In this document: piece by piece, positions 16,296-23,918 of the stretch
Numbering within the stretch: position 1 is the stretch's first letter
How the letters are laid out: each line of letters begins with the position of its first letter
The notes under the pieces: model-generated
Databases searched by the model: none
Told to the model about the DNA's origin: nothing
Seen by the model: the letters and a program-made list of their open reading frames with translations, nothing else
DNA from: FEN-1191 sp031441585
GTDB taxonomy: Bacteria; Pseudomonadota; Gammaproteobacteria; Steroidobacterales; Steroidobacteraceae
Direction of reading: 5' to 3'
Length of the DNA: 64,000 nucleotides
NCBI GenBank assembly: GCA_031441585.1
Contig: JANMWZ010000010.1
Coordinates: 25,270-89,269, forward strand
Program-made: the position numbers and the translations under genes

Positions 16296-18299
16296 ATGAC
16301 CATCCCGCTCACGCCGCTCGACGGCTGTTGCGTGCTGCTCACGGCGTGGGTGGTGATCGGGCTGGCGGGGTTGCTGCGGCCGGCCAGTGTCGCCTTTGCG
16401 GGCCGCGTGCTGTTTCCGCTGGGGGCGGTGTGCGGCGCGGGCCTCGCGCTCGTGGCGGCGTTGAGTCTGGCCACGCCACCGGAGCAGACAACGCTGCTGA
16501 TCGGCCTGCCCGACCTGCCATTTCATCTGCGGCGCGATGCGCTGAGCAGTGTGTTTCTGTTTCTGTTGGGAGGGGCCTCAGCGGGCGTCTCGGTGTTCGC
16601 TGCGGGTTACTTCCGCAAAGGCGAGGGCGCACTGCCAGGGCTGCTGTGCTTGGAATACCACGTGTTTCTCGCCAGCATGGGGCTGGTGCTGCTGGCGGAC
16701 GACGCCTATGCCTTCATGGTGGCGTGGGAAATGATGGCGCTGTCATCCTATTTTCTGGTCACCACGCAGCATCGCATTCCGGAGATTCGGCGTGCCGGGT
16801 TCATCTATCTGCTGATGGCCCATCTCGGTGCGATCATGATTCTGCTGAGTTTCGGTGTCATGCAGGGCGGCACCTGGCAGTTCACCTTCGATGCGATGCG
16901 CAGCGCCAGGCTCGATGCAACCTGGTCGACGATCGCCTTCCTGCTGGCGTTGTTTGGCTTCGGAGCGAAGGCCGGCATCGTGCCGCTGCACGTCTGGTTA
17001 CCCGAAGCGCATCCGGCAGCGCCCTCGCCGGTCTCGGCGCTGATGAGCGGCGTCATGCTGAAGACTGCCGTTTATGGTCTGCTGCGCGTGAGCTTCGATC
17101 TGCTGAGCGAATCGCAGTGGTGGTGGGGGCTGGTGGCGCTTTCATTCGGCCTGTTTACCGCATTCTATGGCGTTATCTTTGCCGCGGTGCAGACCGATAT
17201 GAAGCGACTGTTAGCCTGGTCGTCGATTGAAAACATGGGCCTCATTTTCACCGGTGTCGGCATCACCATCGTGTTTCACGGTCTCGGCATGTCCTCACTG
17301 GCGGGCCTGGCGCTGATCGCGACGCTCTATCACTGTGTGAATCACGCTTTCATCAAGAGCCTGCTGTTTCTGGGCACCGGTGCGGTCCTGCACGCCACGG
17401 GCGAGCGCAATCTGGGTCGCCTGGGTGGCTTGATCCAGCGCATGCCATGGGTTGCATGGCTGACCCTGATCGGCGCCCTGGCCATTGCCGGCCTGCCGCC
17501 GCTCAACGGTTTCGTCTCCGAGTGGCTTTTATTGCAGGCATTCCTGTTTGCGGACACGGTGCCGCGTGCCTTCGTCAACATGCTGCTGCCGATGGCTGCC
17601 GGGCTGGTCGCACTGTGCGCCGCGCTCGCAGGCTTCGTCATGGTGAAGTTCTTTGGTGTGATTTTTCTTGGCCAGCCGCGTGAGAGCTCACTGGCCCAGG
17701 CTCAGGATGCCGGCATTCTTGAGCGCATCGGACTCATCTGGCTGGCGCTCGGCTGCTTCGGCCTTGGTTTGCTGCCCGTGCAGGTGATCGGGGGCCTTGA
17801 GTTCGTCACCCGCTATCTGATTGGCGCCGATCTGGGTGCGCGCGCCGGCCAGTGGTGGTTGCTGGCACCGGATGCGGCACGGCAGGCGTCGTACAGTCCG
17901 GTGGTGTTTTTCGGTGTCGGCAGCGCCGTCATCCTGCTGAGCTTCTGGCTGGTGCGCGCCTGCTATCATCGGCGGGTCCGGCGCAGTGCTGCCTGGGATT
18001 GCGGCTTCGTGCGTCTCAATGCACGCATGCAGGACACGGCTGAGGGCTTTGGGCAGCCGATCCGCCATGTGTTTCAGCCGTTCTTTCTGGTGGACCGCGA
18101 ACTGCCATCGCCTTTCGACGCTGCACCGCGCTACCGCCTGTTGCTGCTGGACCGGATCTGGCGTGCTGGCTACGAGCCCTTGGCTCGCTTGGTCAGGAAC
18201 ATTGCCGATATTGCAGCGCTGCTCCAGCAGGGACGCATCTCAACCTACCTGACCTACAGCTTTATTACGCTGCTCGCGCTGCTGGCGGTGGTGCTGTGA
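16296..18299 (+). CDS. hyfB: Hydrogenase-4 subunit B-like proton-pumping membrane subunit
   Basis: 667 residues, about 14-16 membrane helices, of the Mrp/NuoL/HyfB antiporter-like family. Key charged residues of the proton path are present: the Glu of MVAWEMMALSSY and the Lys of FGFGAKAGIVPLHVWLPEAHPA, followed by SALMSGVMLKTAVYG. A soluble C-terminal tail carries a YFLVDRELPSPFD-type region typical of HyfB. It opens a six-gene operon whose genes overlap or nearly overlap. The start at ATG 16296 has no strong ribosome site; a six-codon reading frame (16279-16299) ends in an ATGA overlap with it and might couple translation. It acts in the inner membrane as one of the ion-translocating subunits. 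Confidence 0.88.
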   Translation: MTIPLTPLDGCCVLLTAWVVIGLAGLLRPASVAFAGRVLFPLGAVCGAGLALVAALSLATPPEQTTLLIGLPDLPFHLRRDALSSVFLFLLGGASAGVSVFAAGYFRKGEGALPGLLCLEYHVFLASMGLVLLADDAYAFMVAWEMMALSSYFLVTTQHRIPEIRRAGFIYLLMAHLGAIMILLSFGVMQGGTWQFTFDAMRSARLDATWSTIAFLLALFGFGAKAGIVPLHVWLPEAHPAAPSPVSALMSGVMLKTAVYGLLRVSFDLLSESQWWWGLVALSFGLFTAFYGVIFAAVQTDMKRLLAWSSIENMGLIFTGVGITIVFHGLGMSSLAGLALIATLYHCVNHAFIKSLLFLGTGAVLHATGERNLGRLGGLIQRMPWVAWLTLIGALAIAGLPPLNGFVSEWLLLQAFLFADTVPRAFVNMLLPMAAGLVALCAALAGFVMVKFFGVIFLGQPRESSLAQAQDAGILERIGLIWLALGCFGLGLLPVQVIGGLEFVTRYLIGADLGARAGQWWLLAPDAARQASYSPVVFFGVGSAVILLSFWLVRACYHRRVRRSAAWDCGFVRLNARMQDTAEGFGQPIRHVFQPFFLVDRELPSPFDAAPRYRLLLLDRIWRAGYEPLARLVRNIADIAALLQQGRISTYLTYSFITLLALLAVVL

Positions 18300-19246
18300 A
18301 CCTGCTTGCCGTCACCACCCAGCTGCTGGAGATCATCCTGGCAGTACTGGCGGCGCCGGTACTGGTGGGCTGGGTGAACCAGTGCCGTGCCTGGCTGCAA
18401 AATCGTAGCGCGCCGAGCATCTGGCAGCCTTACCGGGGTCTGCATAAGCTGTTTTATAAAGAAGCTGTCGTTGCCAGCAACGCCTCGCCATTGTTCCGCG
18501 CCGCTCCCTATGTGGTGTTCAGCTCGATGGTGCTGGCCGCCGCAATTATTCCCTCGCTCGGCACGCGACTGCCTTTTACGGTGGCGGCGGACGGTATCGC
18601 CCTGGTCGGACTGCTGGCGACAGCGCGCGTATTTGTGTCGCTCGCCGCCATGGATGTTGGCACTGCTTTCGGTACGCTCGGGGCGCGCCGCGAAATGATG
18701 ATCGGCTTTCTCGCTGAGCCGGCGTTGCTGATGGTGCTGTTCGTCGCAGCGATGATTTCGCAGACCACCTCGTTGGCATTGATAGCTGAAAGACTGAGCG
18801 GTGGCGCCGTGGTGCTGTATCCGAGCCTGGCATTCACGGCGGTGGCCTTCACGCTGGTGCTGCTGGCCGAGAATGCGCGCATTCCGGTCGACAATCCGGC
18901 CACGCACCTCGAACTGACCATGGTTCATGAAGCCATGCTGCTCGAGTATTCGGCGCGCCATCTGGCGCTCATGGAGTGGGCGGCGGCGCTGAAGCTGTTT
19001 AACTACGCCTGTATCGGCATTGCGCTGTTTATTCCGTTTGGCATTGCGAGCCTGCCCCAGGGGCCGGTCGGCCTGGTCATCGCGGTGCCGACACTGGCGT
19101 TGAAGCTGCTGCTGGCTGGCGCGGCACTGGCGGTGCTGGAAACCGTGTCGGCCAAACTGCGGGTGTTTCGCGCTCCGGAGTTCCTGGCCACCGCGTTTTT
19201 GCTGGCCGTACTCGGCATGCTCGTGCACCTGTTGCTGGGAGCGTGA
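18296..19246 (+). CDS. hyfC: Hydrogenase-4 subunit C-like / NuoH-like membrane subunit
   Basis: 316 residues from GTG 18296, which overlaps the upstream stop by four bases (GTGA). It has about eight membrane helices of the complex I subunit 1 (NuoH/HyfC) family. The hallmark acidic loop facing the peripheral arm is ENARIPVDNPATHLELTMVHEAML, which is strongly conserved in HyfC/EchB proteins. In complex I-like machines this subunit links the electron-transfer module to the proton-pumping module. The surrounding operon supports this assignment. Confidence 0.9.
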   Translation: MNLLAVTTQLLEIILAVLAAPVLVGWVNQCRAWLQNRSAPSIWQPYRGLHKLFYKEAVVASNASPLFRAAPYVVFSSMVLAAAIIPSLGTRLPFTVAADGIALVGLLATARVFVSLAAMDVGTAFGTLGARREMMIGFLAEPALLMVLFVAAMISQTTSLALIAERLSGGAVVLYPSLAFTAVAFTLVLLAENARIPVDNPATHLELTMVHEAMLLEYSARHLALMEWAAALKLFNYACIGIALFIPFGIASLPQGPVGLVIAVPTLALKLLLAGAALAVLETVSAKLRVFRAPEFLATAFLLAVLGMLVHLLLGA

Positions 19247-19248
19247 TT

Positions 19249-19917
19249 GTGGGCGCCATACCCTACGACCTGCAGATCCTCAATGTGCTCGCAGCCCTGC
19301 TGTTGTTGCTGTCATTCTCGATGCTGGCGCAGCGCCGCATCGTGGTGCTGGTGAATCTGCTGGCCACGCAGGGCCTGCTGCTGTTCCTGGCGACCATGCT
19401 GCTGGCCTGGCGCACTGGCGAGCATCATCTGTATCTTTCTGCCGTCCTGACTCTGGCGCTCAAGGTGATCGGTCTGCCCTGGCTGTTGCGTCGCCTGATT
19501 CGCAGGCTCGATGTCTACTGGGACACAGAACTGCTGATCAATCCTTCCGCCACCATGCTCATCGGTCTGCTGATTGTGGTGTTCTCGTTCGGACTCGCGC
19601 AACCGATCTCCGCCCTCGCCAGTACGGCGACCCGCAGTACGCTCGGTATCGCCATCGCCGTCATCCTGCTGGCGTTCCTGACCATGATCACGCGCCGCAA
19701 GGCGATGTCGCAGGTGGTGGCCTTCCTGTCGATGGAAAACGGCCTGTTCTTCGGCGCCATGAGTGCCACTTACGGCATGCCGATGGTGGTCGAGCTGGGC
19801 GTGGCACTGGATGTGCTGGTGGCCATGCTGGTGCTCGGCGTGTTCTTTTTTCAGATTCGCGAGCAGTTCGACAGTCTCGACCTGCATCATCTCGAAACCC
19901 TGAAAGAGGATGACTAG
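19249..19917 (+). CDS. hyfE: Hydrogenase-4 subunit E-like membrane protein
   Basis: 222 residues if translation begins at GTG 19249, which has GGGAG seven bases upstream. GTG 19243 is also in frame but too close to that site. The protein has about seven membrane helices and a NuoK-like half (residues about 1-90), with an extra hydrophobic half typical of HyfE. It ends in an acidic cytoplasmic tail (EQFDSLDLHHLETLKEDD) that is conserved in the family. It sits between hyfC and hyfF as in Hyf operons. Confidence 0.85.
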   Translation: MGAIPYDLQILNVLAALLLLLSFSMLAQRRIVVLVNLLATQGLLLFLATMLLAWRTGEHHLYLSAVLTLALKVIGLPWLLRRLIRRLDVYWDTELLINPSATMLIGLLIVVFSFGLAQPISALASTATRSTLGIAIAVILLAFLTMITRRKAMSQVVAFLSMENGLFFGAMSATYGMPMVVELGVALDVLVAMLVLGVFFFQIREQFDSLDLHHLETLKEDD

Positions 19918-19918
19918 C

Positions 19919-21376
19919 ATGGACTTCCTGCTGCTGCTCGGCTGCCCGCTGGTCGGTGCCGCCGTGCTTGGTATCTGGGGTCAGCGGCGCTGGGCGCCGG
20001 ACGTCAATGTGATTTTCAGCCTGGCAACATTCGGGGCGGCGTGCGCGGTGACCGCCCGGGTCATAGCGCATGGCAATCTGCTGGTAGCCCACGAGCAGTT
20101 TTTCATTGACCCGTTCAATGTGTTTCTGGTCACCCTGACCTCGTTCGTGGCACTCACGACCTCATTGTTCTCACGGCCCTATATGCGTATCGAGGCGGCT
20201 CATGGACGTCTGAGTCCGGGGCGCCTGCGGCTCTATCACAGCATGTATCAGCTGTTTATCTGCGCCATGCTGCTGGCGCTGACCACCAATAATCTCGGCC
20301 TCATGTGGGTGGCTATGGAAGCCGCCACGCTCTCGACCGTGCTGCTGGTGACGCTCTACCGCACGCCAACGAGTCTGGAAGCCGGCTGGAAATATTTCAT
20401 TCTTTGTGGCGTTGGCATCGCGCAGGCGCTGTTCGGCACCATGCTGGTGTACTTCGCTGCCGAGAAGATACTGGGTGGCGAGGGTGTCACGGCGTTGCTG
20501 TGGACGCATCTGGATGTCGTCAAGACCCAGCTCGAGCCCAGGGTGCTGAGTCTCGCGTTCGTATTCCTGCTGGCCGGCTACGGAACCAAGGTGGGGCTGG
20601 TGCCGCTGCACAACTGGCTGCCCGATGCGCATGCGGAGGGTCCGACACCCATATCCGCCGTGCTCTCCGGTCTGCTGCTCAATGTGGCGATGTATGCCGT
20701 GGTCCGCTGCAAAATCCTGGTTGAAGGCTCGCTACAGTCGGCACTGCCCTCGCATATGCTCATGGGCTTTGGCCTGACTTCGGTGGTGGTGGCCGCTTTT
20801 CTGCTGTGGCGACAGCGTGATATCAAGCGACTGTTTGCCTACTCATCCATCGAACACATGGGCATTATCACTTTTGCCTTTGGCATGGGTGGGCCGGTGG
20901 CGAATTTCGCGGCGCTGCTGCACATGACGGTGCATTCACTGACCAAGTCGGCGATCTTCTTCACTGTCGGACATGCCTCGCAAAAGGCGGGTTCGCAGCT
21001 CATCGAGAATATTCGTGGCCTGCTTACCCTGAGCCCGGCCATTGGCTGGGGCCTCATGCTCGGTTCCCTGGCGATTCTTGGCCTGCCGCCATTCGGGGTG
21101 TTTGCCAGTGAGTTCCTGATTCTCACCACGGCGATGAAAGACCATGCCTGGGCAACGCCGATTCTACTGCTGGCGCTGGGCGTCGCCTTTGCGGCGATTT
21201 TCGGCAAGGTGCAGCCGATGGTGTTCGGTGAAACCACTGCGCGTCGCCTGCCGCATGCGCCCGCGCTGCTGCCGGTGTTCGTGCATCTGGGCCTGGTGCT
21301 GATGCTGGGCCTCTACGTGCCGCCCTATCTTGCCAACTGGTATCGCGAAGCGGCACTACTCATCGGAGGCCACTGA
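19919..21376 (+). CDS. hyfF: Hydrogenase-4 subunit F-like proton-pumping membrane subunit
   Basis: 485 residues. ATG 19919 is preferred over ATG 19910 because AGAGGA lies eight bases upstream of it. It is a second antiporter-like subunit with about 14 helices. The conserved Glu is in GLMWVAMEAATLSTV, the Lys in GYGTKVGLVPLHNWLPDAHAEGPTPISAV, and a helix VII-like FAYSSIEHMGIITFAFG follows. HyfB and HyfF together would give this complex two large ion-pumping subunits, as in hydrogenase-4 and unlike the smaller Hyc (formate hydrogenlyase 1) type. The stop is followed directly by the large-subunit GTG. Confidence 0.9.
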   Translation: MDFLLLLGCPLVGAAVLGIWGQRRWAPDVNVIFSLATFGAACAVTARVIAHGNLLVAHEQFFIDPFNVFLVTLTSFVALTTSLFSRPYMRIEAAHGRLSPGRLRLYHSMYQLFICAMLLALTTNNLGLMWVAMEAATLSTVLLVTLYRTPTSLEAGWKYFILCGVGIAQALFGTMLVYFAAEKILGGEGVTALLWTHLDVVKTQLEPRVLSLAFVFLLAGYGTKVGLVPLHNWLPDAHAEGPTPISAVLSGLLLNVAMYAVVRCKILVEGSLQSALPSHMLMGFGLTSVVVAAFLLWRQRDIKRLFAYSSIEHMGIITFAFGMGGPVANFAALLHMTVHSLTKSAIFFTVGHASQKAGSQLIENIRGLLTLSPAIGWGLMLGSLAILGLPPFGVFASEFLILTTAMKDHAWATPILLLALGVAFAAIFGKVQPMVFGETTARRLPHAPALLPVFVHLGLVLMLGLYVPPYLANWYREAALLIGGH

Positions 21377-21377
21377 A

Positions 21378-22922
21378 GTGCCGCTGAGCCGATGGTGGTC
21401 GAAGGCGCAGCCGGTGCCTGGCAGCGCTGGTGCCGCTGAGTTGCTGGTTGATGGAACCTTGTGGATTGAGGTTGCGCGCGAGGTCGCGGCGGCCGGCGGT
21501 CAGCTGGCGGCCTTATGGGCCACTGCGAGCGATAACGCGGCCAAGCGCGCCGCTATGCATGCCGCCTATCTGGTCCAGGCGCGCTTGCTGGTGGTGACGC
21601 TGCCCGTGGCCGATATCACTCAGCCCGCTCGCAGCCTGCACGAGCTGTTTCCCGTGGCCCTCCGAATGCAGCGCGCGGCCTTCGACCTGAGCGGCATCCG
21701 CACCGATGCGCCAGATCGACGACCCTGGCTGCGTCACGCCGCCTGGCCCGCATCGTGGCACCCGCTGCAGTCCACGGCCGTGCCGCCCGCGATCGTCGCC
21801 AACTCGATCGACGACTATGAATTCGTGCGCGTCGACGGCGACGGCGTGCATGAAATCGCCGTCGGGCCCGTGCACGCCGGAATCATTGAGTCCGGACACT
21901 TTCGCTTCTCGATTGTGGGTGAGAAAGTATTGCGTCTCGAGGAGCGGCTCGGCTACCTGCACAAAGGCATCGAACGCCGCTTCACCGAATTGGCGCTTAC
22001 CGAAGCACAGCGCCTCGCGGCCCGCATCTGCGGGGATTCTGCCGTGGCATTCTCCTGGGCCTACTGCCAGGCGGCGGAGGGGCTGATGCAGATTCAGGTG
22101 CCGCGGCGCGCACTCTACCTGCGTGCGCTCGCGCTCGAGCTTGAGCGCCTGCAGAATCACCTCGGTGATCTCGGTGCCCTGGGTAATGACGCTGGTTTTG
22201 CCTTTGGTCTCACCCAGTTCTCCATATTGAAAGAGCGGCTGCTGCGCGCCATGGCGGCCGCGCTCGGGCAACGCTATCTATTCGATTGGCTGGTGCCCGG
22301 TGGCGTCGCGAAAGATGTTGAAGCGCCGCGCCTGGCTGAGCTTGCTGCGCTCACGCGTGAGATTGCCGGCCGCGCCCACGACCTGCGACAGATCTACGAT
22401 GAACATTCTGGAGTGCGGGATCGCTTTGTGGGCGCTGGGCAGCTAACGCCGGAGCTCGCGCGGCGGCTGGGCCTCACCGGCCTCGCCGGGCGTGCCAGCG
22501 GCCAGGCCTTCGACCTGCGCGTCGATCAACCGTGGCCGCCGTACGATGAGTTTGCGGTCGCGAAGTGTGTCCGCCACGAAGGCGACGTCGCTGCGCGTGT
22601 GGCCGTGCGCTTCGACGAGTTGCACGAAAGCTGTGTGCTGATCGACCGCATCGCCAGCGAGCTGCCAGCCGGGGCAGTGCTGGCGAGCGCCGCTGCGCCG
22701 ACCAGCGCCGGCCTGGCGGTGGGTCTCATCGAGGGCTGGCGTGGACCGGTATTGCTTGCGTTGCAGGTCGGTGCCGATGGCGCCATTCAGCGCTGTCACG
22801 CACATGATCCTTCCTGGCAGAACTGGCCGGCGCTCGAGCATGCCATCATTGGCAATATTGTCCCGGATTTTCCGTTGATCAATAAATCGTTCAATCTTGC
22901 CTACAGCGGCCACGATCTCTAA
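21378..22922 (+). CDS. hyfG: HyfG-like large subunit (NuoC-NuoD fusion) lacking the NiFe-site cysteines
   Basis: 514 residues. GTG 21378 is chosen because CGGAGG lies eight bases upstream and the preceding gene ends at 21376. Residues about 1-125 are NuoC-like, ending in the conserved DRRPWLRHAAWP. The rest is NuoD/hydrogenase-large-subunit-like (GPVHAGIIESGHFRF, EERLGYLHKGIERR, EGDVAARV). In true NiFe hydrogenases this region holds two CxxC motifs that bind nickel. Here the first reads RICGDS (residues 216-221), with only one Cys, and the second reads DPSWQNW (477-483), with none. The protein is therefore unlikely to be a hydrogenase and resembles the Ehr (energy-converting hydrogenase related) type. 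Its redox partner is unknown. Confidence 0.88.
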   Translation: MPLSRWWSKAQPVPGSAGAAELLVDGTLWIEVAREVAAAGGQLAALWATASDNAAKRAAMHAAYLVQARLLVVTLPVADITQPARSLHELFPVALRMQRAAFDLSGIRTDAPDRRPWLRHAAWPASWHPLQSTAVPPAIVANSIDDYEFVRVDGDGVHEIAVGPVHAGIIESGHFRFSIVGEKVLRLEERLGYLHKGIERRFTELALTEAQRLAARICGDSAVAFSWAYCQAAEGLMQIQVPRRALYLRALALELERLQNHLGDLGALGNDAGFAFGLTQFSILKERLLRAMAAALGQRYLFDWLVPGGVAKDVEAPRLAELAALTREIAGRAHDLRQIYDEHSGVRDRFVGAGQLTPELARRLGLTGLAGRASGQAFDLRVDQPWPPYDEFAVAKCVRHEGDVAARVAVRFDELHESCVLIDRIASELPAGAVLASAAAPTSAGLAVGLIEGWRGPVLLALQVGADGAIQRCHAHDPSWQNWPALEHAIIGNIVPDFPLINKSFNLAYSGHDL

Positions 22923-22928
22923 ACCATC

Positions 22929-23468
22929 ATGTTAAAGACTCTGCGCACCATTGCCGGTATCGGCATCGTCACCGAGCCGGCTCCCGCCACCGACGAGTCG
23001 CTGCGGCTGCGCGCTGCGCTGCAGGAAAATATCCTCTCGGTCATTGGCCGCGCTTTGTGCATCCGCCATGTCGATGCGGGCTCGTGCAACGGCTGCGAAC
23101 TGGAGATCCATGCACTTGGCAACCCGATCTACAACATTGAAGGCTTAGGAGTACGCTTCGTTGCCAGTCCCCGTCATGCCGACCTGCTGCTGGTCACCGG
23201 GCCGGTCTCGCGGCATATGGAAACGGCGCTGCTGCGCACTTACGCTGCTACACCCGATCCAAAAATTGTCGTGGCGGTCGGCGATTGTGGCTGCACGGGT
23301 GGCATATACGGCGCGAGCTATGCCAGCATTGGTTGCGTTGCCAGCGTGATTCCGGTCGATGTGCAGATTCCAGGCTGCCCGCCAGCGCCGCTGCGGCTAT
23401 TGCAGGGGATATTGACGGCCATTGCGCCGAGTTCGCAGCCCGCGGGCGCCAGCCTCAAGCCCCGGTAG
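22929..23468 (+). CDS. hyfI: HyfI/NuoB-like iron-sulfur subunit
   Basis: 179 residues of the NuoB/HyfI small-subunit family, last gene of the operon. The four ligands expected for the proximal [4Fe-4S] cluster are present: SCNGCE (Cys53, Cys56), a Cys in GDCGCTGG (Cys120 or Cys122), and Cys150 in IPGCPPAP. So the electron-carrying cluster next to the quinone or active site is kept even though the large subunit has lost its nickel ligands. The ATG lies seven bases after the large-subunit stop and has a weak ribosome site. No NuoI/HyfH-type ferredoxin subunit gene follows. Confidence 0.9.
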   Translation: MLKTLRTIAGIGIVTEPAPATDESLRLRAALQENILSVIGRALCIRHVDAGSCNGCELEIHALGNPIYNIEGLGVRFVASPRHADLLLVTGPVSRHMETALLRTYAATPDPKIVVAVGDCGCTGGIYGASYASIGCVASVIPVDVQIPGCPPAPLRLLQGILTAIAPSSQPAGASLKPR

Positions 23469-23499
23469 ATCTTCCCGCCCGGTTCCTGGCGCTCAGCGC

Positions 23500-23850
23500 T
23501 CAGCGCTTGGCGCGGGACGCCGGCGCCCGCGCGCCCCACAGCTGCGCCTGGCTGACAAAGCGTTGTGCCATGTGGCCACAGACCAGATCACACAGCTGGT
23601 ACACGCGCGGGTCGGCGATGCGATAAAAAGCGGTGGTGCCCTGGGTCGAGCGTTCCACCAGGCCGTGGCGCATGAGTGTCGCCAGGTGCTTGGAGACGTT
23701 GGCCTGACTGCAATCGAGCAGTCTGGTGAGCGCACCGACATTGCGTGCTTTCTCGCGCAAAGAGTTCAGGATCCGAAGTCGCATGGGCTCCGAGAGTGCC
23801 CGAAAGTATTCGGCCACCTGGCCCAGCGCCCGATCATCCAGTGCCTTCAT
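23500..23850 (-). CDS. ArsR/SmtB family transcriptional regulator
   Basis: 116 residues. The winged helix covers FRALSEPMRLRILNSL, then VGALTRLLDCSQANVSKHLATLMRHGLVER (recognition helix) and TTAFYRIADPRVYQLCDLVCG. Cysteines are at 47, 87 and 91. The classical metal box ELCVCDL is absent. The N-terminal Cys used by the SqrR/BigR persulfide sensors is replaced by Asn (LRILNSL), so a direct SqrR assignment is not safe, although thiol or metal sensing by 47/87/91 is possible. The gene is divergent from the efflux and sulfide-oxidation operon and faces a palindrome-rich promoter that it probably represses. Confidence 0.88.
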   Translation of the reverse strand: MKALDDRALGQVAEYFRALSEPMRLRILNSLREKARNVGALTRLLDCSQANVSKHLATLMRHGLVERSTQGTTAFYRIADPRVYQLCDLVCGHMAQRFVSQAQLWGARAPASRAKR

Positions 23851-23865
23851 CGGTATCTATCTCCC

Positions 23866-23895
23866 GTTGCATATATCACTATACAACGATATAGT
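23866..23895. promoter_or_regulatory. Divergent promoters with two overlapping palindromes
   Basis: On the plus strand TTGCAT (23867-23872) and TATAGT (23890-23895) are 17 bases apart. On the minus strand TTGCTC and TATAGT are also 17 bases apart. A perfect repeat ACTATA/TATAGT (23878-23883, 23890-23895) and an almost perfect GTTGCATA/TATACAAC (23866-23873, 23880-23887) overlap these boxes. They are the likely sites of the ArsR-type regulator for both directions. Confidence 0.55.
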
Positions 23896-23918
23896 AACCG
23901 GAGCAAGGAGAGTATGCA

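Noticed and set aside
16296..23468. Formate hydrogenlyase / active hydrogenase
   Set aside because: The large subunit lacks NiFe ligands, and no formate dehydrogenase or maturation genes are present.
23500..23850. Straight assignment of the ArsR protein as SqrR/BigR
   Set aside because: The N-terminal sensing cysteine of SqrR/BigR is Asn here; only other cysteines are present.
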